From Deltaproteobacteria bacterium (GTDB lineage: Bacteria > Myxococcota_A > Polyangia > Nannocystales > Nannocystaceae), in the NCBI GenBank assembly GCA_003696955.1, contig RFGU01000249.1, forward strand, positions 1-64,000: a DNA stretch of 64,000 nucleotides, written 5' to 3'. Each line of letters begins with the position of its first letter. Position 1 is the first letter of the stretch. The notes below the pieces were generated by a model. The model had not been told where the DNA came from, made no database searches, and saw only the letters and a list, made by a program, of their open reading frames with translations. A program made the translations under genes and the position numbers. Shown in pieces: positions 1 to 7,188 of the stretch.

Positions 1-139
1 AGGTCGCCAGGGATCCCGCCGCGGATGCCCCGACCGGGACGTGGCACCGCCCGCCGGTGATGCACCGTGCAACGATCGACGGACACACCGCCACCGCCCG
101 CGAGCCATCGCCGCGCGGCGCGCACGGGGGCTCCCGGCA
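1..139. other. Non-coding edge region
   Basis: No gene with recognisable protein content is seen here. It lies downstream of the SUFU-domain gene, which ends at 140 on the minus strand. A short GC palindrome at 109-120 (CGCCGCGCGGCG) may be part of a terminator, but its loop would be only about four bases, so the evidence is weak. Confidence 0.4.
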
Positions 140-844
140 TCAACCGTCGACGAGCACGCCGAGGCGGTAGCGCCGGAAGATCGGCTTCGTACGCGCATCC
201 TCCGCGAACGGCGGCCGGTCCGGGTCGGTGATGCACAGGGGGGACACTTCCCGCGCGAAGTGCACCTTGCGGGCGAGATCCCACTCGGCCACTGCATCCC
301 GCTCCTCGGCACGCAGGCCGAAGAGCTGCAGCACCAGGACCGAGCCGTTCGGCGTGTCGAGCTTGCCGAGCTGCGGGTCCGGGACGCACAGGCAGGCGCA
401 CAGCTCGGTCGGAGGCTCCGGCCGAATCGGGCCGCCGAGATCCACGACGTGCCCCGTGTCGAGGCGCGCCCCGCCGAAGAGCACGTGGTGCCCGACGGCC
501 TGCAACAGGGTCACGGCCCACGCCGGAGGGCGCTCGTCCTCGGGGGACCTGGGGATCCGGATCGACGGTTCGAAACCGAAACCGCTGACGTCGGGATGGG
601 GGCTCGTCTTGTCGAACAACTCGCTGCAGCCGTACCCCACCAGGTGCCAATGGGCGGGCTCGTCCGCCGCGAACGCCATCACCGCCGGCAGCGGATGAAG
701 AGAATCCTCCTCGTAGGGCGTACGGCTCGTGAATTGGTGCGGCACCTTGCCCGGGTGGATACGCCGCAGGGCGCGATCGAGGGCGGCCCAACCCGGCGCG
801 GCGACGGGATAGACCCGCGGATCGTCGTCCATGGGCGAACTCAT
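140..844 (-). CDS. Suppressor-of-fused (SUFU) domain protein
   Basis: A soluble protein of 234 residues with no signal peptide. The central part (from about residue 25) shows the bacterial SUFU-like pattern: an HxxxYGxSEL-like stretch (HLVGYGCSELF), a conserved GFGFEPSIRI strand and a C-terminal region ending in RRYRLGVLVDG. Bacterial SUFU-domain proteins often occur as immunity or regulatory proteins, but the exact role here is unknown. The ATG at 844 overlaps the serC stop codon (ATGA), so the two genes are probably translationally coupled and share a promoter. A longer reading frame upstream would run into serC and is not needed. No toxin gene is adjacent, so an immunity role cannot be argued from context. 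Confidence 0.75.
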   Translation of the reverse strand: MSSPMDDDPRVYPVAAPGWAALDRALRRIHPGKVPHQFTSRTPYEEDSLHPLPAVMAFAADEPAHWHLVGYGCSELFDKTSPHPDVSGFGFEPSIRIPRSPEDERPPAWAVTLLQAVGHHVLFGGARLDTGHVVDLGGPIRPEPPTELCACLCVPDPQLGKLDTPNGSVLVLQLFGLRAEERDAVAEWDLARKVHFAREVSPLCITDPDRPPFAEDARTKPIFRRYRLGVLVDG

Positions 845-1974
845 GCCCGTCGGGCGAACTCCCGCAGGAACTCCACGAAGGCGTCGACCCCCGCCTCCGG
901 AAACGCGTTGTAGATGGACGCGCGCACACCACCTACGGACCGATGCCCCTTGAGCCCCGAGAACCCGGCAGCCTCCGCCTCGGACAGGAACCGCGAGGTC
1001 CGTTCGGCCCGCTCGGCCTCGTCGGCCCCCGCGAGCCGGAACGTCACGTTCATCCACGACCGGTCCTCGGGACGGGCGTGGGGTTCGTACACGTCGTTGG
1101 CGTCGAGCACCTCGTAGATCTTACGCGCCTTGCGCTCGTTGCGCTCGCCCATGGCGCAGACGCCTCCTTCGTCCCGCACCCACTCGAGCACCGCCGCGAG
1201 CACCAGGATGCCGAAGGTGTTGGGCGTGTTGTAGAGGCCCCCCGCCTTCGCGAAGGTGCGGTAGCGCAGGTAGGCGGGAACGTCCGCAGGATCGCTTTCG
1301 TCCAAGAGCTCCCTGCGACCGAAGACCAGCGTCACCCCCGATGGCCCGAGGTTCTTTTGGGCCCCGGCGTAGCCGATGCCGAGCCGGTCGAGGGCCATGG
1401 GCCGCGACGCGATGTCGCTGGACAGGTCGGCGACGAGAGGAACGTCCGGCGGCACCTCGGGCAGCTCCCGATACTCCGTGCCGTAGATCGTGTTGTTGGT
1501 CGTGACGTGCAGATACGCGGCGTCGACCAGGTCCTCGGCAGACGGCGCGTCCGGGATCCGATCGAAGCCGGTCTCCTTGGAGGAGGCGACCACCCGGGTC
1601 GGACCGATGCGCTCGGACTCCGCGATGGCCTTCTTCGACCAGGCGCCCGTCTCGACGTAGCACGCCACCTTCCCCTCGCGCCGCAGGTTCATCGGCACCA
1701 TGCAGAACTGGAGGCTTGCGCCGCCCTGGAGGAACATCACCCGACGATCCCGCGGAACGCCGACGACCTCGTGCACCAGGTCGATGGCGTGTTCGTGGAT
1801 GGACGAAAATGCCGGGCCGCGATGGGAGATTTCGAGGATCGAAAGGTCCGACTCGATACCTTCGTTCCAGAAGTTCGCCGACCGAAGGTTGCCCACCGCG
1901 GCGGCGACGCGCTCGAGCACGGGCTCGGGCAAGATGGCGGGCCCGGCGGAGAAGTTCCAGGGGCGCTTGCTCAT
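841..1974 (-). CDS. serC: Phosphoserine aminotransferase SerC
   Basis: Catalyses transfer of an amino group from glutamate to 3-phosphohydroxypyruvate in serine biosynthesis (and the analogous step in pyridoxal phosphate synthesis); cytoplasmic and PLP-dependent. The 377-residue length is normal for the family. It opens with [11 protein letters not shown], the family N-terminal signature, has the LEISHRG and GGASLQF segments that bind substrate and cofactor, and [10 protein letters not shown] with the PLP-binding lysine at about residue 207. The start at ATG 1974 is fixed by the N-terminal signature and by an extended -10 box 8 bases upstream. No serA or serB is adjacent. The downstream SUFU gene overlaps its stop codon. 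Confidence 0.95.
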   Translation of the reverse strand: MSKRPWNFSAGPAILPEPVLERVAAAVGNLRSANFWNEGIESDLSILEISHRGPAFSSIHEHAIDLVHEVVGVPRDRRVMFLQGGASLQFCMVPMNLRREGKVACYVETGAWSKKAIAESERIGPTRVVASSKETGFDRIPDAPSAEDLVDAAYLHVTTNNTIYGTEYRELPEVPPDVPLVADLSSDIASRPMALDRLGIGYAGAQKNLGPSGVTLVFGRRELLDESDPADVPAYLRYRTFAKAGGLYNTPNTFGILVLAAVLEWVRDEGGVCAMGERNERKARKIYEVLDANDVYEPHARPEDRSWMNVTFRLAGADEAERAERTSRFLSEAEAAGFSGLKGHRSVGGVRASIYNAFPEAGVDAFVEFLREFARRA

Positions 1975-1982
1975 GGCGACCG

Positions 1983-1990
1983 AGAGTAGC
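1983..1990 (-). promoter_or_regulatory. Extended -10 box for serC
   Basis: On the minus strand this reads GCTACTCT and ends 8 bases before the serC ATG. No Shine-Dalgarno sequence lies in between, which suggests a leaderless transcript. It is back to back with the box for the cyclophilin gene. Confidence 0.5.
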
Positions 1991-2007
1991 TGCCGGCCCG
2001 AGGAGGT

Positions 2008-2015
2008 GGTAGCGT
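2008..2015 (+). promoter_or_regulatory. Extended -10 box for the cyclophilin gene
   Basis: Reads GGTAGCGT and ends 8 bases before the GTG start at 2024. The spacing fits a leaderless transcript. A purine-rich GAGGAGG lies further upstream at about 2000-2006, too far and on the wrong side of the box to act as a ribosome site. Confidence 0.5.
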
Positions 2016-2023
2016 CGCGCCCC

Positions 2024-2587
2024 GTGAGCCAGAAGACGTCGTTCCCATCCCCGTCCGAACTCGTCGCCGGCGAAGGCGAGCTTCGCGCGACCTTCGATAC
2101 GACCCTCGGGTCGTTCACGGTCCGCCTCTTCGAAGACGTCGCGCCGAACACCGTCGCCAACTTCGTGGGCCTCGCCACCGGCCGGATCCCCTGGACGGAT
2201 CCGCGCACCGGGCAGCAGCGCGAGGACCCGCTCTACGATGGTGTGATCTTCCACCGCGTGATCGACGGATTCATGATCCAGGGCGGAGATCCGACCGGCA
2301 CCGGCCGGGGCGGTCCCGGGTACCGTTTCGCCGACGAGACGAGCCCCAAGGCGCGCCACGACAAGGCGGGCATCCTGTCCATGGCCAACGCCGGGCCCAA
2401 CACCAACGGCAGCCAGTTCTTCGTCACCCTGGCCCCCACCCCTCACCTCGACGGCCGCCACACCGTCTTCGGCGAAGTGGTCGAAGGACTCGACGTCGTG
2501 CAGAAGATCGGCAAGACCCCCACCGACGCCCGCGATCGCCCCCGCACCGACGTCACCATTCGGACGATTCGGGTGTTCCGCGCCTGA
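2024..2587 (+). CDS. Cyclophilin-type peptidyl-prolyl cis-trans isomerase
   Basis: A 187-residue cytoplasmic cyclophilin that would catalyse proline isomerisation during folding. It shows the family order: a [19 protein letters not shown]-type strand, the active-site segment [19 protein letters not shown], the FADE turn, the [19 protein letters not shown] block with the conserved Gln and Phe, and [14 protein letters not shown]. There is no signal peptide, unlike PpiA-type exported enzymes. GTG 2024 was chosen because the conserved domain starts about 15 residues later and a TANNNT box lies 8 bases upstream; an ATG further upstream would overlap serC. It is divergent from serC. Confidence 0.93.
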   Translation: MSQKTSFPSPSELVAGEGELRATFDTTLGSFTVRLFEDVAPNTVANFVGLATGRIPWTDPRTGQQREDPLYDGVIFHRVIDGFMIQGGDPTGTGRGGPGYRFADETSPKARHDKAGILSMANAGPNTNGSQFFVTLAPTPHLDGRHTVFGEVVEGLDVVQKIGKTPTDARDRPRTDVTIRTIRVFRA

Positions 2588-2714
2588 CCGAGCACGGTAA
2601 CCGCCGCCGCCGGGGGGGCGGGGCCGCCGATGGCGGGGCCCATCCTTTGCTCCACGGCGCAGGCCTGGTCGTCGTGGTATCCTCGAACCTCGATCCGACG
2701 ATGGAGACCATGCC

Positions 2715-3608
2715 ATGAAACCTGACTTTCGCATTGCGACCACGGCCCTGCTGACGACGGTTCTTGCCCTGGCAAGCGCCTGCGGCGACGACGACACCGG
2801 CACGAGTGGAGGATCCGACGGCACCGCCGGCTCCACCGGCGCCACCGCCGGCTCCACCGGCGCCACGGTGGGGACGACCGACGGCACGAGCGTGGGAACC
2901 GCTTCGGCGAGCGGCGGTTCCACGTCCATGGGGTCGTCGGGGGGCACCGCGGGCACCACCGGGGGCGTCACCGAGGTCCTCCTCTACGGTGACGTGCGCG
3001 ACTACATCAGCGACCAGCCGATCCCGGGCGTGGACATCTACGCCTTCGACGACCCCAACTTGTCGACGACCGCCGACGACATGGGGATCTACCAGCTCGG
3101 CCCGTTCGCCCCGAACACCGATCACTTCATCGTCCTGCCCGACGACATGGACTACTGGGGAGCCATCATCCCGGTGAGCATCGGCAACGAGGCCATGCAG
3201 CAGCAGCCGCTGTCGAAGATCTCCCGCAGCTTCGTCCAATCCCAGCAGGATCTGCTCATGGACCAGATGCCGGCGCCCCACGACCCGACCACGGCGTTCC
3301 TGTTGGTCCGCGTCCTCCAGAACAGCGCCATCATGGAGGGCAACGTGACCATCGAGCTGTCACCGCCGCCCGCGCCGGACACGTACTATGCCCCCGATCC
3401 GGACGGCAAGCCGATCCTGAACTCCAACGAGGCGCAGTGGGGCCTGCTGCCCGTCGTGGTGTACTTCAACGTCGAGCCCATGGCCCCGGGCAGCTACACG
3501 ATCACCGCCACCCACCCCGTGCGTGACTGCACGGTCAAGTACCCCGATTTCCCGACCGTCGGCGCCCACATGACGCTCGTGGACGTCGATTGTCCGCCCC
3601 CCGGCTGA
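2715..3608 (+). CDS. Lipoprotein with Gly/Ser/Thr linker and carboxypeptidase-regulatory-like domain
   Basis: A 297-residue predicted lipoprotein. A short signal helix ends at LASAC, with the lipidated cysteine near residue 23. Then follows about 60 residues of Gly/Ser/Thr-rich linker containing two tandem 21-bp units. After that comes a folded domain whose opening (VLLYGDVRDYIS, PIPGVDIYAFD, and a TTADDMGIYQLGPF turn) looks like a carboxypeptidase regulatory-like beta-sandwich, which many secreted proteins use as an adhesive or structural module. No catalytic motif is visible. A GGAG element at 2703-2706 precedes the ATG at 2715. Function unknown; surface display is inferred from the linker. 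Confidence 0.85.
   Translation: MKPDFRIATTALLTTVLALASACGDDDTGTSGGSDGTAGSTGATAGSTGATVGTTDGTSVGTASASGGSTSMGSSGGTAGTTGGVTEVLLYGDVRDYISDQPIPGVDIYAFDDPNLSTTADDMGIYQLGPFAPNTDHFIVLPDDMDYWGAIIPVSIGNEAMQQQPLSKISRSFVQSQQDLLMDQMPAPHDPTTAFLLVRVLQNSAIMEGNVTIELSPPPAPDTYYAPDPDGKPILNSNEAQWGLLPVVVYFNVEPMAPGSYTITATHPVRDCTVKYPDFPTVGAHMTLVDVDCPPPG
2826..2867 (+). repeat. Two tandem 21-bp coding repeats
   Basis: Two nearly identical 21-bp units lie at 2826-2846 and 2847-2867 and encode two copies of an A-G-S-T-G-A-T heptapeptide in the lipoprotein linker. They probably expand and contract by slippage. Confidence 0.8.
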
Positions 3609-3620
3609 CCTCCCGGTCCC

Positions 3621-3682
3621 CCCGACGGGCCGCGCCCTCGATGCAGTGCCGGGTCCTGCGGGCTCGGCACTCGCACGTCGGG
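3621..3682. terminator. Nested inverted repeats at a convergent junction
   Basis: The outer arms are 3621-3627 (CCCGACG) and 3676-3682 (CGTCGGG). The inner arms are 3645-3651 (AGTGCCG) and 3665-3671 (CGGCACT). Both are perfect 7-bp stems with no T-tract. They lie between the converging lipoprotein and the 3691-4041 gene. Confidence 0.45.
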
Positions 3683-3690
3683 CCCCCGCG

Positions 3691-4041
3691 CTACGGTTCG
3701 ACGGAGCGCTCGATGTCGGCCGGATACCGCCCCGGCGCCTCCGCCGGTGCGCCGACCTTCTCGCGCTCCACGCCGCAGCGCCACGGCCCGACGAGCAGGT
3801 GCTCGCGGCGGCACTCGACGACCGCCGTGCCGAGGGAGGTCCGGAAGTCGTAGCGGTGGCGGAACGGGCCGCGTTCGATGCGAAGGGGGGTCGGCCGCTC
3901 CACCACGCACCCACTGCGGGGGCCACAAGCCGTCTCGCGGGCGTGGGCCTCGAGATCGGGGTCGGGCCGACGGTTGCGCACGCCGAGCCCGACGAGGACC
4001 AGTGCGGCGACGGGAAGGGTCCAGCCCGCGATCCGATTCAT
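3691..4041 (-). CDS. Small membrane-anchored protein of unknown function
   Basis: A 116-residue protein with one hydrophobic segment at residues 5-21 (GWTLPVAALVLVGLG), then a polar domain carrying three or four cysteines (ACGPRSGC, VVEC, WRCG) that could form disulfides in the periplasm. I do not recognise the family. Its ATG overlaps the stop codon of the amidohydrolase gene (ATGA), so it is probably co-translated and may act with that lipoprotein enzyme. Confidence 0.7.
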   Translation of the reverse strand: MNRIAGWTLPVAALVLVGLGVRNRRPDPDLEAHARETACGPRSGCVVERPTPLRIERGPFRHRYDFRTSLGTAVVECRREHLLVGPWRCGVEREKVGAPAEAPGRYPADIERSVEP

Positions 4042-5465
4042 GGCGTCGCCTCTCCCTGGGGTGAAAGACGGCCCGTGCGATCGACCACGAAGACCCCGTC
4101 CTTGACGACCGCCTCCGGCCGCTCGAGCACCGTGATGTCCTCGAGGGGATCTCCCTTCACCAACACGAGATCCGCGCGCATCCCGGCGACGATGCGGCCC
4201 ACGTCCGAAAGCCCCAGCAGCCGCGCCGCAGCCGACGTGCCCGCCACGATGGCATCCATCGGCTTCATGCCCAGTTCGACCATGGTCGTAAACTCCTTTC
4301 CGTTTCGGCCATGGGGAAACACGCCGGCGTCCGAGCCGAGGGCGATGGGCACCCCGGCTTCGTAGGCCATGCGAAAGCTGCGCTGCATCTTGGGCGCGAT
4401 CTCCTTGGCCTTGCGCGCCGAGTCCGGCGACAGCGCCCCGGCCTCCGCGCGCTCGACCACGTAGCGGCCCACGTAGGTCGTCGGCACGAGGAAGACGCCG
4501 CGACGCTTCATGGCCGCAATGGCCTCGTCGTCGAGGATGCTGCCGTGTTCGATGCTGTGCACCCCGGCCGCGATGGCCTCCTTGATCCCCTGATTGCCGT
4601 GGGCGTGAGCCGCCACCTTGCGTTCGGCCCGCACCGCCTCCTCCACGATGACGCGCATCTCCTCGACCGTAAGCTGCGGCGCCCCCACCCCGTCCCCTTG
4701 GGAGAGCACCCCGCCCGTAGCGCAGATCTTGATGACGTCGGCACCGTACTTGATCTGGTACCGCACCGCCTTGCGCAGTTCGTCGGGGCCGTCGCCGATC
4801 CCCTCGCGGAAGTCCGGGACCTCGCCGAACACCTCGGGACGAAGCGCATTGGTGTCGTCGCAATGCCCGCCGGTGGTCCCGATCGAGTGGTTTGCGACCA
4901 GCATCCGGGGGCCCGGCACGAGTCCGGCGTCGATGGCGTCGCGCAGGGCGCGGTCGGCCATCCCACCGCCCACGTTGCGCACCGTGGTGAATCCGGCCAA
5001 CAAGGTCGCACGTGCGTTGCGCACGCCACGAAGCGCCCGGTCGGCGTCCGTCTCGCGAACCTGGCGTTCGACCCCGGCGGCGTAGCTGTCGGGCGGGTCC
5101 ATCACCATGTGGGTGTGGGCATCGATGAAGCCGGGAAGCACCGTGTAGCCACGCGCATCCACCTCGGTCACGCCGTCCGGGACCTCGAGGTCCTTGCCCA
5201 CGCCCGCAATACGTCCATCCTGAACGAAGATATCCGTATCCGGTAGGGGTGCGCGGCCCGTCCCGTCGACGAGCACGGCATCTCTCAGGACGAACGCGCC
5301 GGCCGTGGCCGGCGACGAGGGATCGATGGCAAGGGCCGCCGACGGCGCCGCCGGATGCTCGGGTACCGGACAAACCGCATCGGGCACGGCCGACGCCGTG
5401 GACGACGTGCCCGACGCGTGGCACGCGGCGACGAACAAGAGGGAGGAGACGCCGAAACGCATCAT
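4038..5465 (-). CDS. Metal-dependent amidohydrolase lipoprotein (imidazolonepropionase/prolidase-like)
   Basis: A 475-residue enzyme of the amidohydrolase superfamily. The signal helix ends in a lipobox (LFVAAC, Cys about 15), so it should be exported and lipid-anchored. The catalytic core starts near residue 60: the metal motif DAHTHM (His 117 and 119), a lysine in GADVIKICATGG, histidines in AHAHGNQG and SIEHGS, and the catalytic aspartate in LGSDAG. This pattern is typical of the prolidase/Xaa-dipeptidase and imidazolonepropionase-like group that cleaves small amides such as N-acyl amino acids or dipeptides; the substrate cannot be told from sequence. ATG 5465 gives a clean signal peptide, and a relaxed CANNNT box ends 9 bases upstream. 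Confidence 0.88.
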   Translation of the reverse strand: MMRFGVSSLLFVAACHASGTSSTASAVPDAVCPVPEHPAAPSAALAIDPSSPATAGAFVLRDAVLVDGTGRAPLPDTDIFVQDGRIAGVGKDLEVPDGVTEVDARGYTVLPGFIDAHTHMVMDPPDSYAAGVERQVRETDADRALRGVRNARATLLAGFTTVRNVGGGMADRALRDAIDAGLVPGPRMLVANHSIGTTGGHCDDTNALRPEVFGEVPDFREGIGDGPDELRKAVRYQIKYGADVIKICATGGVLSQGDGVGAPQLTVEEMRVIVEEAVRAERKVAAHAHGNQGIKEAIAAGVHSIEHGSILDDEAIAAMKRRGVFLVPTTYVGRYVVERAEAGALSPDSARKAKEIAPKMQRSFRMAYEAGVPIALGSDAGVFPHGRNGKEFTTMVELGMKPMDAIVAGTSAAARLLGLSDVGRIVAGMRADLVLVKGDPLEDITVLERPEAVVKDGVFVVDRTGRLSPQGEATP

Positions 5466-5474
5466 GCACCGGCC

Positions 5475-5480
5475 ACGGTG
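5475..5480 (-). promoter_or_regulatory. Relaxed -10 box for the amidohydrolase gene
   Basis: Reads CACCGT on the minus strand, 9 bases before the ATG at 5465. It matches only the CANNNT variant seen before some other genes in the window, so support is modest. Confidence 0.25.
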
Positions 5481-5538
5481 CCCGATTCGGGGGCGGCCAC
5501 GCAAGGGGGGGCCGACCGGGCAGATCGAGACCGGCCCC

Positions 5539-6198
5539 CTACCTGCGGGCGCGCGCGAGGAAACGCCGGGCCCCCATCCGCATGCGGCGGCCCTGGCTCG
5601 GCGTGAAGGTCTGCCGTAGCCCGCGGCGACAACTGCACATGAGGTTCTCGACACCGGGACGGTGGGGCAGCCCGAAGGCGTGGCCGACCTCGTGGACGAA
5701 CGTCGTCACCGGCGCGTGCTTGGTGACCACGACGAACTCGCGCGTCGAGCCGCCGAGCCGCTGGAATCGCCAGTAGAGGCCGCGCACGACGTCGCGGCGA
5801 CGACCGAGACGCGGCCCCACGGCCACCTCGTCGACGACGAAGACGTGCAAGGTGCCGTCGGGCCGAGCGAGGCGCCCGAGGCGACGCCGATCCCGCGCCC
5901 TGCGCACGCGGCGATGTCCCTCGCCGGCGGGGACGACCCGCACCACCCGCACGGCCAGCCCATGGGGGGCGAGGGCCTCGTTGGCGCGCCGCACCCATGC
6001 GGTGATCCGCGCCGCCGACACCGGGGTCGCCACGTGCACCGTCACCGGGACCACCAGCGACCGTTGCCTCGGCTTCGCCGGTGCCGGGCGGGTTCGAATG
6101 TCGGGTCCGCGCCGTCCGGCCGCCCGTACGGCGGACGGCACCACCGCCGCTGCCACGAGCACCGCCACCATCACGGCGAACGTAGCGAAGCGGTGCAT
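5539..6198 (-). CDS. Exported metzincin-like metalloprotease
   Basis: A 219-residue protein with a hydrophobic signal segment at residues 5-28 and a basic mature part. Near residue 170 it carries VHEVGHAFGLPH, the zinc-binding HExxHxxGxxH motif of metzincin peptidases; a Met-containing segment (NLMCSC) follows about 8 residues later and could be the Met-turn. The rest is short for a matrixin or archaemetzincin, so it is a minimal catalytic domain. Substrate unknown; action in the periplasm or outside is inferred. The ATG at 6198 places the signal peptide at the N-terminus. It lies 73 bases upstream of the amidohydrolase gene on the same strand, so the two may be co-transcribed. Confidence 0.85.
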   Translation of the reverse strand: MHRFATFAVMVAVLVAAAVVPSAVRAAGRRGPDIRTRPAPAKPRQRSLVVPVTVHVATPVSAARITAWVRRANEALAPHGLAVRVVRVVPAGEGHRRVRRARDRRRLGRLARPDGTLHVFVVDEVAVGPRLGRRRDVVRGLYWRFQRLGGSTREFVVVTKHAPVTTFVHEVGHAFGLPHRPGVENLMCSCRRGLRQTFTPSQGRRMRMGARRFLARARR

Positions 6199-6304
6199 GT
6201 GGACGCGGGACACCGATCCAATTGTTCGGCCGCCCCGGCGGCGGCGCAACTGCGAACGCAGCGCCGCACCCCGAGCCCGCGCCGGACCACGGCCGGCCGC
6301 GTGC

Positions 6305-6312
6305 GGTATGCT
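6305..6312 (+). promoter_or_regulatory. Extended -10 box for the gene at 6319
   Basis: Reads GGTATGCT and ends 6 bases before the ATG at 6319. No Shine-Dalgarno sequence lies between, so transcription is expected to start at or next to the initiation codon. Confidence 0.55.
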
Positions 6313-6318
6313 GCGGCC

Positions 6319-7116
6319 ATGTTCGGACTCGAACGCCCCGTTTCCGTCGACTTCGTCCCCGACGAGGACGGACGGCGCTTCGTCGCCGAGACGTTCGCGC
6401 ACGTTGCGTCGGCCCTCGACGATGCCGCCCAGGCGACCTTCGTCGGCGGTGAGAAGATCCCGCCGCCACGGGATCTCGACGAACTCTTCGAGGTGGTGTG
6501 CGCAACCCAGGCCCGCATCGGCCAACAGGACGTGGAGTTCTCGATGGTGGAGATGCCCGAGCAGGGGCCACCGGTGCCACCGGGTTACGCCCCCCTCGGT
6601 AATCCCGAGGGGCAACTCCTGCACACCTTCGAAAAGGACGGCGCCTACCTCATGCTGCTCGTACCCGCGCTGTTTCGCGTGCCGCAGCTCGTCCTGGCCA
6701 GTGCAGCGCGGGAGCTCGGCCGACTCGCCCTGCATCATGCCGGCGCCGTCACCACCAAGGACCCCGACCTCGTGGAGGCCGAGGCCGAGATCGCCGCGAC
6801 AGCCCTCGGCCTCGGGACGTGGGTCGCCAACGGGGCCTACGTGTTCGAGAACGCCTGTTGCGGCGGGGGCTGCGGCGTCGACCTGTCGTCGATCCGCGCC
6901 GGACTGTCCATGCCCGAGGCCTGCTACGCCCTCGCCCTCTTCGCCCATCGGCGCGGGCTCGGCCGCCGCGCCGTCGCGCGGCCCCTCGCGCCCACCCAGA
7001 AGGCCGCCTTCAAGGCCTGCTATCGGCACGTCGCGAAGCACGGCCCACCCGCGGTACCCCCCGCGGGTCCGAGCGCGAGCACCGACGTCCCCGGCCAACG
7101 GTCACCCGCGGCGTAG
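6319..7116 (+). CDS. Unknown protein, possible inactive metalloprotease relative
   Basis: A 265-residue protein without signal peptide or clear membrane helix. I do not recognise a named family. The segment ARELGRLALHHAG (about residues 138-150), followed by EAEAEIAATALGLG, looks like the HELGHxxxH...EAEADxFAA layout of ImmA/IrrE or M48-type zinc peptidases, but both zinc-binding histidines of HExxH appear as arginine, so it would be catalytically dead. A CCGGGCG cluster follows. The C-terminal 25 residues are Pro/Ala-rich and probably disordered. The start is the ATG 6 bases after a GGTATGCT box. Divergent from the metzincin gene. Confidence 0.7.
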   Translation: MFGLERPVSVDFVPDEDGRRFVAETFAHVASALDDAAQATFVGGEKIPPPRDLDELFEVVCATQARIGQQDVEFSMVEMPEQGPPVPPGYAPLGNPEGQLLHTFEKDGAYLMLLVPALFRVPQLVLASAARELGRLALHHAGAVTTKDPDLVEAEAEIAATALGLGTWVANGAYVFENACCGGGCGVDLSSIRAGLSMPEACYALALFAHRRGLGRRAVARPLAPTQKAAFKACYRHVAKHGPPAVPPAGPSASTDVPGQRSPAA

Positions 7117-7140
7117 GGCACCGGCGCCTCTCCACGCGCC

Positions 7141-7172
7141 GGGCGCCGGCGCACGCGCGGGCGCCGGCGCCC
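7141..7172. terminator. Perfect 12-bp hairpin between convergent genes
   Basis: Arms at 7141-7152 (GGGCGCCGGCGC) and 7161-7172 are perfect reverse complements with an 8-base loop. It sits in the 72-base gap between two converging genes and has no T-tract on either side, so it is a candidate bidirectional terminator. Confidence 0.6.
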
Positions 7173-7188
7173 GTGCCGCGTGCGTCCG

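Noticed and set aside
41-913. Long plus-strand open frame opposite the SUFU and serC genes
   Set aside because: It is rich in Arg/Pro/Ala as expected for the antisense of a GC-rich gene and shows no domain. Many similar long frames across the window were dropped for the same reason.
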